Both the position numbers and the translations under genes were made by a program. Source: Bacillota bacterium (GTDB lineage: Bacteria > Bacillota > Bacilli > Desulfuribacillales > Desulfuribacillaceae). Taken from it: a stretch of DNA of 55,675 nucleotides. Shown piece after piece: positions 41,582-50,239 of the stretch. Every line of letters starts with the position of its first letter. Position 1 is the stretch's first letter. The stretch covers positions 1 through 55,675 of the forward strand of contig JAEWFW010000052.1 of assembly GCA_023388635.1 (NCBI GenBank), in the 5' to 3' direction. The notes beneath the pieces are model-generated. The model saw only the letters and a list, made by a program, of their open reading frames with translations, searched no databases and was not told where the DNA came from.

Positions 41582-44020
41582 GTGGGAAACTGGTTTACGG
41601 AATATGTAAAGGAACGGATTCTTATTTTTGACGGTGCTATGGGAACACAGCTGCAAAGCAAGGGATTCCCAGCGGGTGAGAGCCCCGAAAGCTGGAATTT
41701 ATCTCATCCGGAGGTTGTTACGGAGATTCATCGCGCGTATTTTGCTGCCGGCAGTCATATTGTTACGACGAATACCTTCGGTGGGAACCGCATTAAGCTG
41801 GAGGAATTCGGTCTCGCTGACCGCTTGGAAGAGATCAATATAGCTGCGGTACAGTGCGTCAAGGCGGCGATATCCGGAGAGCATCAATGGGTTGCCGGTA
41901 GTATCGGACCGACAGGGAAGTTCGTCGCCCCTCTGGGAGATATCAGTTTCGACGAGATGTACGACATTTACAAGCAGCAAGTGCTGGCACTGGAGAAAGG
42001 CGGAGTCGATCTGCTGATTATCGAGACATTGGGTGATATCGGTGAAATGCGTGCGGCTGTGATGGCGGCTGTGGAAAACACTAAAATTCCGGTTATAGCT
42101 TCGCTGACATTTAATGAAGATCGGCGTACGTTCACTGGGACAGATCCCGTCAGTGCAGCTATCATTCTGGAGCGCCTCGGGATTTCTGCCATCGGAGCCA
42201 ATTGTTCCGGTGGTCCTCAAGAACTATTGGAGATTGCCGGTCTGTTCGTTGAGAATACGAATTTACCGGTGATTATTCAGCCGAATGCTGGGCTGCCTAA
42301 GCTGGTAAACGGACAAACGGTGTTCGATGCTTCGGCGGAAGAGATGGCAGTTTATGCGCAGAAAATGGTGGAGATCGGCGTGAATATTGTTGGCGCGTGC
42401 TGCGGCAGCTCGCCGGTACATATTGAAGCGATTGCCAAAGCAGTTCGGACAGCAACGCCTATATTGAGAACGAATCAATTCGGTCTGCGTGTGGCAAGCC
42501 GTACACGTTCATTAGAAATTGCCGCTGATAAACCGCCGGTAGCCGTGGGAGAAAGGATCAACCCGACGGGCAGAAAGGCGCTTTCTGCAGAGATTCGTGA
42601 CGGGAAAATGGATATGGTGCGCCGGGAAGCAATTGACCAGACGGAGGCAGGAGCCGCGATTCTCGATGTGAATATGGGTGTTCCGAATATCGATCAAGTG
42701 GAAGCAATGCAGACGGCAATTAACCGCATACAGACGCTTGTTGATACACCGTTGATGTTGGATAGTACGGACCCCGCAGTTTTGGAAGCGGGGCTAAAGC
42801 AATATCACGGCAAAGCGCTGATTAACTCCGTTAATGGTGAAGAAAAGAGTTTGCAAGAGGTGTTGCCTTTGGTGAAACGCTTCGGAGCTGCCGTCGTCGC
42901 CTTGGCGCTTGATGACGAAGGATTGCCGGCAACAGCACAAAAACGCGTGGAAATTGCCGAGAAGATCGTCAAGGAAGCACACAGCCATGGCATTCCGGCA
43001 AGGGACATTATTGTCGATTGTCTTGTGTTGACAGCGAGTGCGCAGCCGGATGCGATTCGCGAAACGCTGCAGGCGATACCGGTCGTCAAGGAACGGCTGG
43101 GTGTGACGACGATTCTCGGTGTCAGTAATGTGTCATTCGGTTTACCGCAGCGTCCGATGATTAACCGTACGTTTTTTTCCATGGCATTGGGCGCGGGGCT
43201 TGATGCAGGCATTATCAATCCGCTTGACGGACATATGATGCTGGCATTGAAGACGGGGGCTGTGTTGGCAAATCGCGATCCTCATGCGGAAAAGTATATC
43301 GATTGGGCACAGCATGTGCAGGATGGCGGAGGAGAATTACAAGTTGGCAAAGGTAGTTCTAGAGACAGCCATGCAGATGTAGCGACAATTGCCGATGTGT
43401 TTGAACGGTTGAAGCGTACAGTGATTACGGGCGATAAGGAGAATGTCGTCGCCCGAATTGAACAAGGTTTACAGGAAGGGCACAGTGCGATTGATTTGCT
43501 GAATAAAGGTTTAATTCCGGGGATTGAAGAGGTAGGAGAGAAATTTGGAAAAGGGATATTCTTCCTGCCGCAGTTAATGCTTGCAGGAGAAACAATGACG
43601 ACAAGTTTCCATATACTGGAGCCGGAATTAAAGAAACATGGCAATAAGAAAATCGGCAAGGTCATTATGGCGACTGTCAAAGGCGATATCCACGACATCG
43701 GTAAGAATATCGTCAGTGTATTGCTGGCAAATCACGGATTCGAGGTGATTGATCTCGGCAAAAATGTCGAGAGTGAGCAGATTATTCAATGTGCGATTGA
43801 TGAGCAAGCGGATATTATTGGGTTGAGTGCTTTGATGACTACGACGATGACGCGGATGCCGGAAGTGATTGAAGCGGTACAAAGCCGCGGTTTATCGGCG
43901 CGAGTGATTGTTGGGGGTGCTGTTGTCACTTCCGCATATGCGGAGGAAATCGGTGCCGATGGATATGCCAGGGATGCAGTCGAGGCGGTCAACTTGTGTA
44001 AGCAATTAGTCGGTCAGTAA
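41582..44020 (+). CDS. metH: cobalamin-dependent methionine synthase lacking the activation domain
   Basis: 812 residues. Homocysteine domain (about 1-300: IFDGAMGTQLQSKG; zinc Cys in GANCSGG and GACCGSSP), pterin-binding domain (about 320-580: VGERINPTGRKALS), cobalamin cap and Rossmann domain (about 590-812) with DIHDIGKNIV supplying the axial His. The AdoMet reactivation domain is absent and encoded just upstream, as in many anaerobes. The GTG at 41582 has AAAGGGG; the ATG at 41549 lacks a site. Methyl-THF plus homocysteine gives methionine. Confidence 0.94.
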   Translation: MGNWFTEYVKERILIFDGAMGTQLQSKGFPAGESPESWNLSHPEVVTEIHRAYFAAGSHIVTTNTFGGNRIKLEEFGLADRLEEINIAAVQCVKAAISGEHQWVAGSIGPTGKFVAPLGDISFDEMYDIYKQQVLALEKGGVDLLIIETLGDIGEMRAAVMAAVENTKIPVIASLTFNEDRRTFTGTDPVSAAIILERLGISAIGANCSGGPQELLEIAGLFVENTNLPVIIQPNAGLPKLVNGQTVFDASAEEMAVYAQKMVEIGVNIVGACCGSSPVHIEAIAKAVRTATPILRTNQFGLRVASRTRSLEIAADKPPVAVGERINPTGRKALSAEIRDGKMDMVRREAIDQTEAGAAILDVNMGVPNIDQVEAMQTAINRIQTLVDTPLMLDSTDPAVLEAGLKQYHGKALINSVNGEEKSLQEVLPLVKRFGAAVVALALDDEGLPATAQKRVEIAEKIVKEAHSHGIPARDIIVDCLVLTASAQPDAIRETLQAIPVVKERLGVTTILGVSNVSFGLPQRPMINRTFFSMALGAGLDAGIINPLDGHMMLALKTGAVLANRDPHAEKYIDWAQHVQDGGGELQVGKGSSRDSHADVATIADVFERLKRTVITGDKENVVARIEQGLQEGHSAIDLLNKGLIPGIEEVGEKFGKGIFFLPQLMLAGETMTTSFHILEPELKKHGNKKIGKVIMATVKGDIHDIGKNIVSVLLANHGFEVIDLGKNVESEQIIQCAIDEQADIIGLSALMTTTMTRMPEVIEAVQSRGLSARVIVGGAVVTSAYAEEIGADGYARDAVEAVNLCKQLVGQ

Positions 44021-44057
44021 TGTACCGGGTAAAAATATAAAAGAGGTGGAATGGGAA

Positions 44058-44939
44058 ATGACGAGAGTAAGCCTGCGTGAAAAATTGGAAAACGGTACAT
44101 TTGTCGTTACGGTAGAATTGGAGCCGCCGAAAGGCGCCGACCCGAATCCGACATTAGAGAAGGCGATGACGTTGAAAAATCATGTGGACGCGGTGAATAT
44201 TGCCGACAGCCCAATGGCGACGATGCGGATGAGCCCGATTACATTGTCGCACATCCTTCAGGAAGATGTGCAGTTAGAGACGATTTTCCATTTGACTTGT
44301 AGGGACCGCAATCTTTTGGGATTGCAATCGGAGCTACTGGGGGCGGCGGCTCTCGGAGTCAGCAATATTTTGACACTGACAGGCGATTCTCCGAAGCAAG
44401 GAGATCATCCAGAGGCGACGGGTATCTTCGATGTGAATTCTGTCGGACTAGCGAAAATTGCTAAGACATTAAATAGCGGATTCGACATGGCGGGAAAAGA
44501 GTTGAATAAATCGACAAATTTCTTGATCGGTGCCGTTGCCAATCCCGGTGCCGATGATCTTGATGCTGAAGTGCAGAAGGTCAAAGAGAAGATTGCCGGT
44601 GGAGCGCAGTTTTTCCAGACGCAACCTGTCTTTGATGTAGAGACGGTGGTGGAATTTGAACGGCGCTTGCGGCAGGAAAATATTAAGACGAATATTTTGT
44701 ACGGGCTGTTGCCGCTCAAGAGTTTTAAAAGAGCGACATATCTGAATGAAAAAGTGCCGGGCATTCGTATTTCCCAGGAAATTCTCGACCGCGTGGAGCG
44801 TGAGGGACAAATGGGCGGCGTTGCCGTCGCCAAGGAATTATATCAACAGCTCAAGACGATGGGCGTTGCCGGTGTGCATATTTTCCCGATTGGTGATTTA
44901 CAAATGGTGCATACGATATTAGATATCGATTTGTCATAA
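44058..44939 (+). CDS. metF: methylenetetrahydrofolate reductase
   Basis: 293 residues; single-domain TIM barrel. VTVELEPPKGADPNPTLEKA at the start, NIADSPMATMRMSP, FHLTCRDRNLLGLQSELLGA and LTGDSPKQGDHP are the flavin and folate-binding motifs. It makes the 5-methyl-THF consumed by MetH. AGAGGTGG sits eight bases before the ATG at 44058; an upstream GTG at 44046 overlaps the site. It is the last gene of the S-box operon. Confidence 0.94.
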   Translation: MTRVSLREKLENGTFVVTVELEPPKGADPNPTLEKAMTLKNHVDAVNIADSPMATMRMSPITLSHILQEDVQLETIFHLTCRDRNLLGLQSELLGAAALGVSNILTLTGDSPKQGDHPEATGIFDVNSVGLAKIAKTLNSGFDMAGKELNKSTNFLIGAVANPGADDLDAEVQKVKEKIAGGAQFFQTQPVFDVETVVEFERRLRQENIKTNILYGLLPLKSFKRATYLNEKVPGIRISQEILDRVEREGQMGGVAVAKELYQQLKTMGVAGVHIFPIGDLQMVHTILDIDLS

Positions 44940-44990
44940 TCATTATGTCGATTACCGCAGGTTGTGTATAATGGTCGTAGGGTGATGCAG

Positions 44991-46754
44991 ATGAGTATAC
45001 AAGATAAACTTGCTTTATTGCCGGATAAACCCGGATGTTATTTGATGAAAAATCGAGATGGAGAAATTATATACGTCGGAAAAGCCAAGGTGCTGAAAAA
45101 TCGGGTACGTTCTTATTTTACGGGCAGTCATGATGAAAAAACGCAGCGCCTCGTGTCGAACATTGCCGATTTCGAATATATTGTGACAGATTCAGCCACA
45201 GAGGCATTAATATTAGAATGTAATCTGATTAAACAATATCGACCGCAGTACAATATTTTGCTGAAAGACGATAAGACGTATCCGTATCTGAAGTTGACGA
45301 ATGAACGCCATCCGCGTCTGGAAGTCGTGCGCAAGGTATTAAAGGACCAGAGCAAGTATTTCGGACCGTATCCGAATGCGCAGGCAGCGCATGAAACAAA
45401 ACGTTTACTTGGTAGGATGTATCCACTGCGTAAATGCAAGACGATGAAGCCGTCACGGTGTCTGTATTATCATATGGGGCAGTGCTTTGCCCCGTGCAGC
45501 GAGCCGGTAGAGCCTGAGCGTTATGAAGCGATTGTCACCGATATTACGCGTTTTTTAAAGGGAGATTATAAAGGGATTCGCGATTCGCTTGTCGAGAAAA
45601 TGACGAAAGCAGCCGATGTATTAGATTTTGAGCGGGCGAAGGAATTCAGAGATCAGATTCAAGCGATTACGGTGATTATGGAAAAACAGAAGATGAGCTT
45701 GGCTGATAATATTGACCGCGATATCTTCGGGTATTATGCTGACAACGGCTGGATGTGTGTGCAAGTGTTTTATATGCGTCAGGGGAAATTGATTGAGCGC
45801 GATGCTAGTCTGTTCAAGCACTATGGCAATGTTGAAGAAGATTTTATGACATTTGTCGCGCAATACTATTATGACAATCACGCACTGCCTAGGGAAATTC
45901 TTTTGCCGGAGGTCAAAGAGGGTGCGGTAGAATTGGAAGAATGGCTGTCTGTGAAGACGAAGGTTCCCCGCAGGGGCGCAAAAAAGCAATTGGTTGATAT
46001 GGCAAATAAAAATGCCAAAATTGCCGTACAAGAGCGTTTCTTGAGTTTAGAACGCGATTATAACCGGACGTACAAAGCGGTTGAGGATATCGGTGAAGCG
46101 ATGGGAATTCAGACACCGCGCCGTATAGAAGCGTTTGATAATTCCAATATTCAGGGAACCGATCCGGTGTCGGCAATGGTCGTTTACCTTGACGGCAAAC
46201 CGGCACGCAAAGAATACCGGAAATACAAAGTAAAAACGGTCGAGGGTGCCGACGATTATTCGACAATGCGCGAAGTGATTCGTAGGCGGTATACGCGGGT
46301 GCTGCAGGAAGAATTGCCTCTGCCGGATTTGATCGTCATTGATGGTGGCAAAGGGCAATTATCGGCGGCAGTCGATATTTTGGAGAATGAATTGGGCTTG
46401 GATATTCCCATATGCGGTTTAAAGAAGAATCGTGAGCACAAAACAGAACAGGTATTATTCGGAAGACACGCGGACCTTGTTCCGCTGGAGAAGTCGAGTG
46501 AAGCATTTTATCTGTTACAGCGCATTCAAGATGAAGTCCATCGCTATGCGATTACGTTTCACCGTCAGGTAAAACAAAAAAATACCTTTACATCGAAACT
46601 CGATGAGATTAAAGGTGTTGGAGAAAAACGCAGAAAATTGTTGTTAAAGCATTTTGGTTCTTTGGAAAATATTCGTAAGGCATCTATTGATGAGTTTCGT
46701 GAAATTGGCATTGGCGATGCGCTGGCGAAAGATATTATTAATGCATTAAATTGA
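44991..46754 (+). CDS. uvrC: excinuclease ABC subunit C
   Basis: 587 residues. GIY-YIG nuclease (GCYLMKNRDGEIIYVGKAK) at the N-terminus makes the 3' incision; UVR motif (AADVLDFERAKEFRDQIQ) about 205; RNase H-like 5' nuclease (EAFDNSNIQGTDPVSAMVV, LIVIDGGKGQLSAA); C-terminal HhH pair (IKGVGEKRRKLLLKHFGSLE). Start 44991 follows AGGGTGATG; 44985 is also in frame. Confidence 0.95.
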   Translation: MSIQDKLALLPDKPGCYLMKNRDGEIIYVGKAKVLKNRVRSYFTGSHDEKTQRLVSNIADFEYIVTDSATEALILECNLIKQYRPQYNILLKDDKTYPYLKLTNERHPRLEVVRKVLKDQSKYFGPYPNAQAAHETKRLLGRMYPLRKCKTMKPSRCLYYHMGQCFAPCSEPVEPERYEAIVTDITRFLKGDYKGIRDSLVEKMTKAADVLDFERAKEFRDQIQAITVIMEKQKMSLADNIDRDIFGYYADNGWMCVQVFYMRQGKLIERDASLFKHYGNVEEDFMTFVAQYYYDNHALPREILLPEVKEGAVELEEWLSVKTKVPRRGAKKQLVDMANKNAKIAVQERFLSLERDYNRTYKAVEDIGEAMGIQTPRRIEAFDNSNIQGTDPVSAMVVYLDGKPARKEYRKYKVKTVEGADDYSTMREVIRRRYTRVLQEELPLPDLIVIDGGKGQLSAAVDILENELGLDIPICGLKKNREHKTEQVLFGRHADLVPLEKSSEAFYLLQRIQDEVHRYAITFHRQVKQKNTFTSKLDEIKGVGEKRRKLLLKHFGSLENIRKASIDEFREIGIGDALAKDIINALN

Positions 46755-46803
46755 CCCCTTTCCCCATAATAACAAGTGAGATATGTTAGGAAGGGGATTT
46801 TTT

Positions 46804-47151
46804 ATGAAGATTTATTCTGTCATCATCGGATTTATAGCGGGAATTATCAACGGATTATTGGGTGTAGGCGGCACGATTCTCGTACCGGCAATGATTTATA
46901 TGCTTCATATAGAGCGGCGATTGGCACATGGGACAGCCTTGATGATTATTTTCCCGACATCGGTTGTCAGTACGTTCGTGTATTTGCAAAACGGCAGTGT
47001 CGATTTGCAGCTTGCTTGGAAACTTGCCGCTGGAGGGATCGTCGGTTCTTATATCGGTGCCAAGGCATTGCGCAAGTTGTCGATGGTCTGGGTGAAACGG
47101 ATCTTTGCAATTGTAATGATTGTTGCCGGTGTCAGGATGGTGATGGGATAA
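46804..47151 (+). CDS. TSUP (TauE/SafE, DUF81) transporter, N-terminal half protein
   Basis: 115 residues, about four helices. IAGIINGLLGVGGTILVPAM is the TauE/SafE repeat motif and HGTALMIIFPTSVVSTFVYL the second. Complete family members are about 250 residues with two such repeats; here each repeat is its own gene. Partner overlaps by one base (TAATG). AAGGGGA precedes the ATG. The transported anion is unknown. Confidence 0.85.
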   Translation: MKIYSVIIGFIAGIINGLLGVGGTILVPAMIYMLHIERRLAHGTALMIIFPTSVVSTFVYLQNGSVDLQLAWKLAAGGIVGSYIGAKALRKLSMVWVKRIFAIVMIVAGVRMVMG

Positions 47152-47534
47152 TGGAGACGGTTACGATCGTTATCGTCAGCGTCGCCATGGGAATATTATT
47201 GGGAATGGGAGTTGGCGGAGGGAAACTGCTGATACCAGCACTCGTTCTATTGTTGGGAGTTGCCCAGCAGACGGCACAGGGAACAACATTGGCTGTGTTT
47301 TTACCTATTTCTTTGATCGCGATTTTTACGCATATTAAGGAGAAGAATATTAGTTATAAACCGGCGATTTATTTGATTATTGGGAGTGTTGTCGGGGCAT
47401 TTGTCGGTGCCAAGATTGCGGCGATGATTGATACGGAGTTTTTGCGGCAAATATACGGGGGATTTATGTTGTTAGTCGGTTTGTATGAGCTGTTTAGTAA
47501 AGATCCCAAGACAAGGTTGCATTATAGAAAATAG
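47151..47534 (+). CDS. TSUP (TauE/SafE, DUF81) transporter, C-terminal half protein
   Basis: 127 residues. Same repeat in a second copy: MGVGGGKLLIPALVLLLGVA and QGTTLAVFLPISLIAIFTHI. Starts on the last base of the upstream stop codon, so the two are translationally coupled and probably form a heterodimer equivalent to one full carrier. The frame is open far upstream through the first gene, but that part is not coding. Confidence 0.85.
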   Translation: METVTIVIVSVAMGILLGMGVGGGKLLIPALVLLLGVAQQTAQGTTLAVFLPISLIAIFTHIKEKNISYKPAIYLIIGSVVGAFVGAKIAAMIDTEFLRQIYGGFMLLVGLYELFSKDPKTRLHYRK

Positions 47535-47643
47535 TATTTTGCAAAAACGGTTCTCCGTAATATCGACACAGATATTCACAGAAAACCTATTTTTTGTGTT
47601 TAAGAAAGAACTGGTTATAAACAGGAATTTCTTTGCGGAAAGG

Positions 47644-47680
47644 CATAAAGCCTCATCCGGTTAGAGGAGGAGGCTTTATG
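47644..47680. terminator. hairpin between convergent genes
   Basis: CATAAAGCCTC (47644-47654) / GAGGCTTTATG (47670-47680), 11 bp, 15-nt loop. It abuts the stop of the XRE gene. Confidence 0.65.
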
Positions 47681-48043
47681 CTAATGATCTTTCGATATAA
47701 AATCGCTGACAATCATTTGTAATATTTGTTGCACAGATTGAAGTTCTTTTCTGTCGAGCGCCATGAGCAGCTCATTGATTTGCTGGATGATAACAAGTTT
47801 CTCTGAGTCAGCATATTTTAGCATGTAAGAATTGCTTGTCTCAAAAATTTGAAAGGGCTCCATCTCCAGAGCGAGAATAATCTTTTCCAGAGTTTCCAAT
47901 GAAATATTGCGTTCTCCTCGTTCGATTCCGCCGATGTAGGAATAATGAAGATTGGCTTTCTCTGCGAGGTACTCTTGGGTGTAGCCTTTTTGTTTTCGGA
48001 TAAAGCGGATAGATGCTCCAATGTGCTTTACGAGATTCGACAT
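47681..48043 (-). CDS. XRE-family HTH regulator
   Basis: 120 residues. HTH_3 domain at 9-65: IRFIRKQKGYTQEYLAEKAN, then LHYSYIGGIERGERNISLET. The C-terminal half (about 70-120) is helical (KLVIIQQINELLMALDRKEL), probably for dimerisation. GAGGTGA precedes the ATG. It probably autoregulates through the GTACTTATA repeats just upstream. Target unknown. Confidence 0.88.
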   Translation of the reverse strand: MSNLVKHIGASIRFIRKQKGYTQEYLAEKANLHYSYIGGIERGERNISLETLEKIILALEMEPFQIFETSNSYMLKYADSEKLVIIQQINELLMALDRKELQSVQQILQMIVSDFISKDH

Positions 48044-48093
48044 AATATATTCACCTCAAAGATAGACTATGGCAGATTTGATCACATTAACAG

Positions 48094-48132
48094 GTACTTA
48101 TATGAAAAAATGTATTGAAAATAGTACTTATA
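48094..48132. promoter_or_regulatory. candidate XRE operator repeats
   Basis: GTACTTATA at 48094-48102 and 48124-48132, 30 bp apart (about three helical turns); the second lies in a dyad AGTACTTATAAGTGCT. Position is 50-90 bp upstream of the XRE start. Confidence 0.45.
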
Positions 48133-48294
48133 AGTGCTACCATAAGATTCGTTGGTTGTTACTGGTTCATAGGTATTGCGTATGCAGTGGATGTATAATT
48201 TATCATGATTCGCAAAAAATGTCGCACCGCTGGTCGCTTATTTTCATAATATAAAATTAGGCTTAGGCTGGAGCCTAAAATACAGTATAGTCGC

Positions 48295-48322
48295 ACCCCT
48301 CATTTGTAAAAGACATATTATA
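48295..48322 (+). promoter_or_regulatory. gerE: sigma-K-type promoter of gerE
   Basis: AC (48295-48296), 17 bp, CATATTATA (48314-48322) fits the AC-N16/17-CATANNNTA pattern of sigma-K promoters, as expected for gerE. The start codon is 57 bp further on. Confidence 0.7.
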
Positions 48323-48378
48323 TGATGACTGTATCCTTAGCTTCCTGGTACCTTGAGCCGTGCAGGAGGGGTAGCATT

Positions 48379-48597
48379 GTGAGAAACAGAAAAGACCGAC
48401 CACTATTGACAAATCGTGAACGGGAAGTATTTGATCTATTAGTACAGAGCAAAACAACAAAAGAAATTGCCGACCTTCTCTTTATTAGCGAAAAGACAGT
48501 GAGAAACCATATATCAAACGTCATCCAAAAATTAGGAGTCAAAGGCCGTTCACAAGCAGTCGTTGAATTAGTACGATTAGGAGAACTGGTAATTTAA
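48379..48597 (+). CDS. gerE: spore-coat/late sporulation regulator GerE
   Basis: 72 residues, only a LuxR-type HTH, as in B. subtilis GerE (74). PLLTNREREVFDLLVQSKTT, FISEKTVRNHISNVIQKLGV and KGRSQAVVELVRLGEL are nearly identical to it. It works late in the mother cell with sigma-K to activate coat genes. The GTG at 48379 has AGGAGGGG; an upstream ATG at 48322 would lie in the promoter. It anchors the gerE-murI-gerM-rph-rdgB synteny block and proves a spore-forming ancestry. Confidence 0.96.
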   Translation: MRNRKDRPLLTNREREVFDLLVQSKTTKEIADLLFISEKTVRNHISNVIQKLGVKGRSQAVVELVRLGELVI

Positions 48598-48615
48598 GTT
48601 CCTCTTCTTCGCAGA

Positions 48616-48661
48616 AGTCTGAATTATGCTGGCGGAGTCAGTTGATTCGGGCTTTTTTTTT
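48616..48661 (+). terminator. gerE terminator
   Basis: AGTCTGAAT (48616-48624) / ATTCGGGCT (48645-48653) with two G-U pairs, followed by eight Ts. Confidence 0.85.
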
Positions 48662-48797
48662 AATTCGGAAACAAACATATCGATTAATATGCATAAGATA
48701 TAAGTACGTATTAGTGGAAAAAAATCAGCAAACGATATAAACTAAAGTAATCAGATGATGAAAAATAAGTTGTAAAAGATCCCTAAGGAGTGGTAAT

Positions 48798-49319
48798 GTG
48801 TCCATGATCGGTGGTGCTCTATTGATTTTCTGCGCGCGTATTCTCGATGTATCGATGGCTACGATCCGAATGTTGATGTTAACGCGTGGTAAGAAGTATC
48901 ATGCAGCATGTATTGGTTTTTTTGAAGTGATTATTTTTATTATGGTTTTAGGCAAGGTCATGAGTCAGTTAAATAATCCCTTATATCTGGTGATGTACGG
49001 ATTAGGGTTTGCTACAGGGAATATCGTCGGTGGTCTTTTGGAAGAAAAAATGGCTGTGGGATTTTTAACGTTACATATTATTTCGCGGCAACACAGCAAA
49101 CTGTTGACAGAGGTGCTGCGCGGCAATGGATATGGTGTTACGGTCATTGAATCCCACGGATGGGAGGGAGACCGGGATATATTAAATTTGCAAATCAAGC
49201 GCAAGAATATGCCGGAAATCCAACGTTTAATTACAGAGACCGATGCCAGTGCATATGTGACTGTTTTTGATACTCGAGATGCTTTAGGAGGATATTTTAA
49301 ACGATCTAAGAAAAAGTAG
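48798..49319 (+). CDS. DUF2179/UPF0316-family membrane protein
   Basis: 173 residues. Three hydrophobic segments (GGALLIFCARILDVSMATIR, FFEVIIFIMVLGKV, VMYGLGFATGNIVGGLLEEK) and a C-terminal soluble DUF2179 domain (about 90-165). The first loop with RILDVSMATIRMLMLTRG is the family signature. Function unknown. GTG start with AAGGAG at 48785-48790. Confidence 0.88.
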   Translation: MSMIGGALLIFCARILDVSMATIRMLMLTRGKKYHAACIGFFEVIIFIMVLGKVMSQLNNPLYLVMYGLGFATGNIVGGLLEEKMAVGFLTLHIISRQHSKLLTEVLRGNGYGVTVIESHGWEGDRDILNLQIKRKNMPEIQRLITETDASAYVTVFDTRDALGGYFKRSKKK

Positions 49320-49321
49320 AC

Positions 49322-49366
49322 CGGATAAAATTAAAGCGGATAAAATTAAAGCAGATAAAAGCAAAA
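49322..49366. repeat. 15-bp tandem repeat, two perfect and one degenerate unit
   Basis: CGGATAAAATTAAAG at 49322-49336 and 49337-49351, then CAGATAAAAGCAAAA (49352-49366). It shares the CGGATAAA opening and the 15-bp length with the duplication at 5913-5942. Confidence 0.9.
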
Positions 49367-49398
49367 CAGTAAAAGTAGACAGTATAGGAAGTGAAAAT

Positions 49399-50211
49399 GT
49401 GAGCAGCCGACCAATTGGGGTTTTAGATTCAGGGGTAGGCGGATTGACGGTTGTCAAAGAATTGATGCGTCAACTTCCCAGAGAGCATATTGTATATTAT
49501 GGAGATACAGCAAATTGCCCATATGGTATACGTGATTTGCAGGAAGTAAAACAATTTACATTTGAAATCATCGAATTTTTAATGAAGCAGGATGTGAAGA
49601 TGATTGTGCTGGCGTGCAATACGGCGACGGCAGCCAGTGTAGATGAAGCAAATAGGTATTATGATATTCCGATTCTCGGGGTGATTCAGCCGGGGGTGCG
49701 TGCCGCTATATCTGCTACGAGAAATAATCGTATTGGTGTTATCGGCACAGAAGGGACAATTAACAGCGGTGTTTATCAGGAAACGATTTTAAAAATCAAT
49801 CCGAATATGTTTGTCGTCAGTCAGGCATGCCAGCCGTTTGTTTCGCTCGTGGAACAAAATCTCGTCTATACAAAGGACGCGCGCAGCCTGATTGCGGAAT
49901 ATTTGGAACCGATTCAAATGCAGCATATCGATACGCTAGTTTTGGGATGTACCCATTATCCGTTGATGTCGAATGCGATTAGTATGGTTATGGGACCTGA
50001 GGTTGAATTGATCAGTTCAGCAGAAGAAACGGCAAGGGAAACGATTGCCATTCTGTATGAGCAGGAGTTGCTCAATCTGTCTGAATCGGTATCTCATGAT
50101 GCGCAGAAATATCGATTTTATGTCAGTGGACATCCACGACCGTTTTCAGAGATCGGTTCCCGATGGTTGCATAGGGAAATTAAGGCAGAGCGTGTCGGAT
50201 TGCGCATATGA
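49399..50211 (+). CDS. murI: glutamate racemase
   Basis: 270 residues. IGVLDSGVGGLTVVKEL (Asp10, Ser11), ACNTATAAS with catalytic Cys73, and GCTHYPLM with the second catalytic Cys. It supplies D-glutamate for peptidoglycan. GTG start with AGGAAG upstream. Corresponds to racE in the B. subtilis gerE-racE-gerM-rph block. Confidence 0.95.
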   Translation: MSSRPIGVLDSGVGGLTVVKELMRQLPREHIVYYGDTANCPYGIRDLQEVKQFTFEIIEFLMKQDVKMIVLACNTATAASVDEANRYYDIPILGVIQPGVRAAISATRNNRIGVIGTEGTINSGVYQETILKINPNMFVVSQACQPFVSLVEQNLVYTKDARSLIAEYLEPIQMQHIDTLVLGCTHYPLMSNAISMVMGPEVELISSAEETARETIAILYEQELLNLSESVSHDAQKYRFYVSGHPRPFSEIGSRWLHREIKAERVGLRI

Positions 50212-50239
50212 TGTGAACAATGTTGGGAGTTTGGTAAAA

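Larger units (their letters stand above)
48044..48378. other. divergent regulatory region between the XRE gene and gerE
   Basis: No gene seen. Contains the GTACTTATA pair, a 7-bp hairpin (48257-48278, TTAGGCT/AGCCTAA) and the sigma-K-like promoter described separately. Confidence 0.6.

Noticed and set aside
46776..47150. Long open frame upstream of and continuous with the second TSUP gene
   Set aside because: It is out of frame with the first TSUP gene, which has a clear family match; the upstream part shows no sensible protein.
48069..48254. Small plus-strand open frame between the XRE gene and gerE
   Set aside because: No ribosome site, no family pattern, and it covers the putative regulatory repeats.
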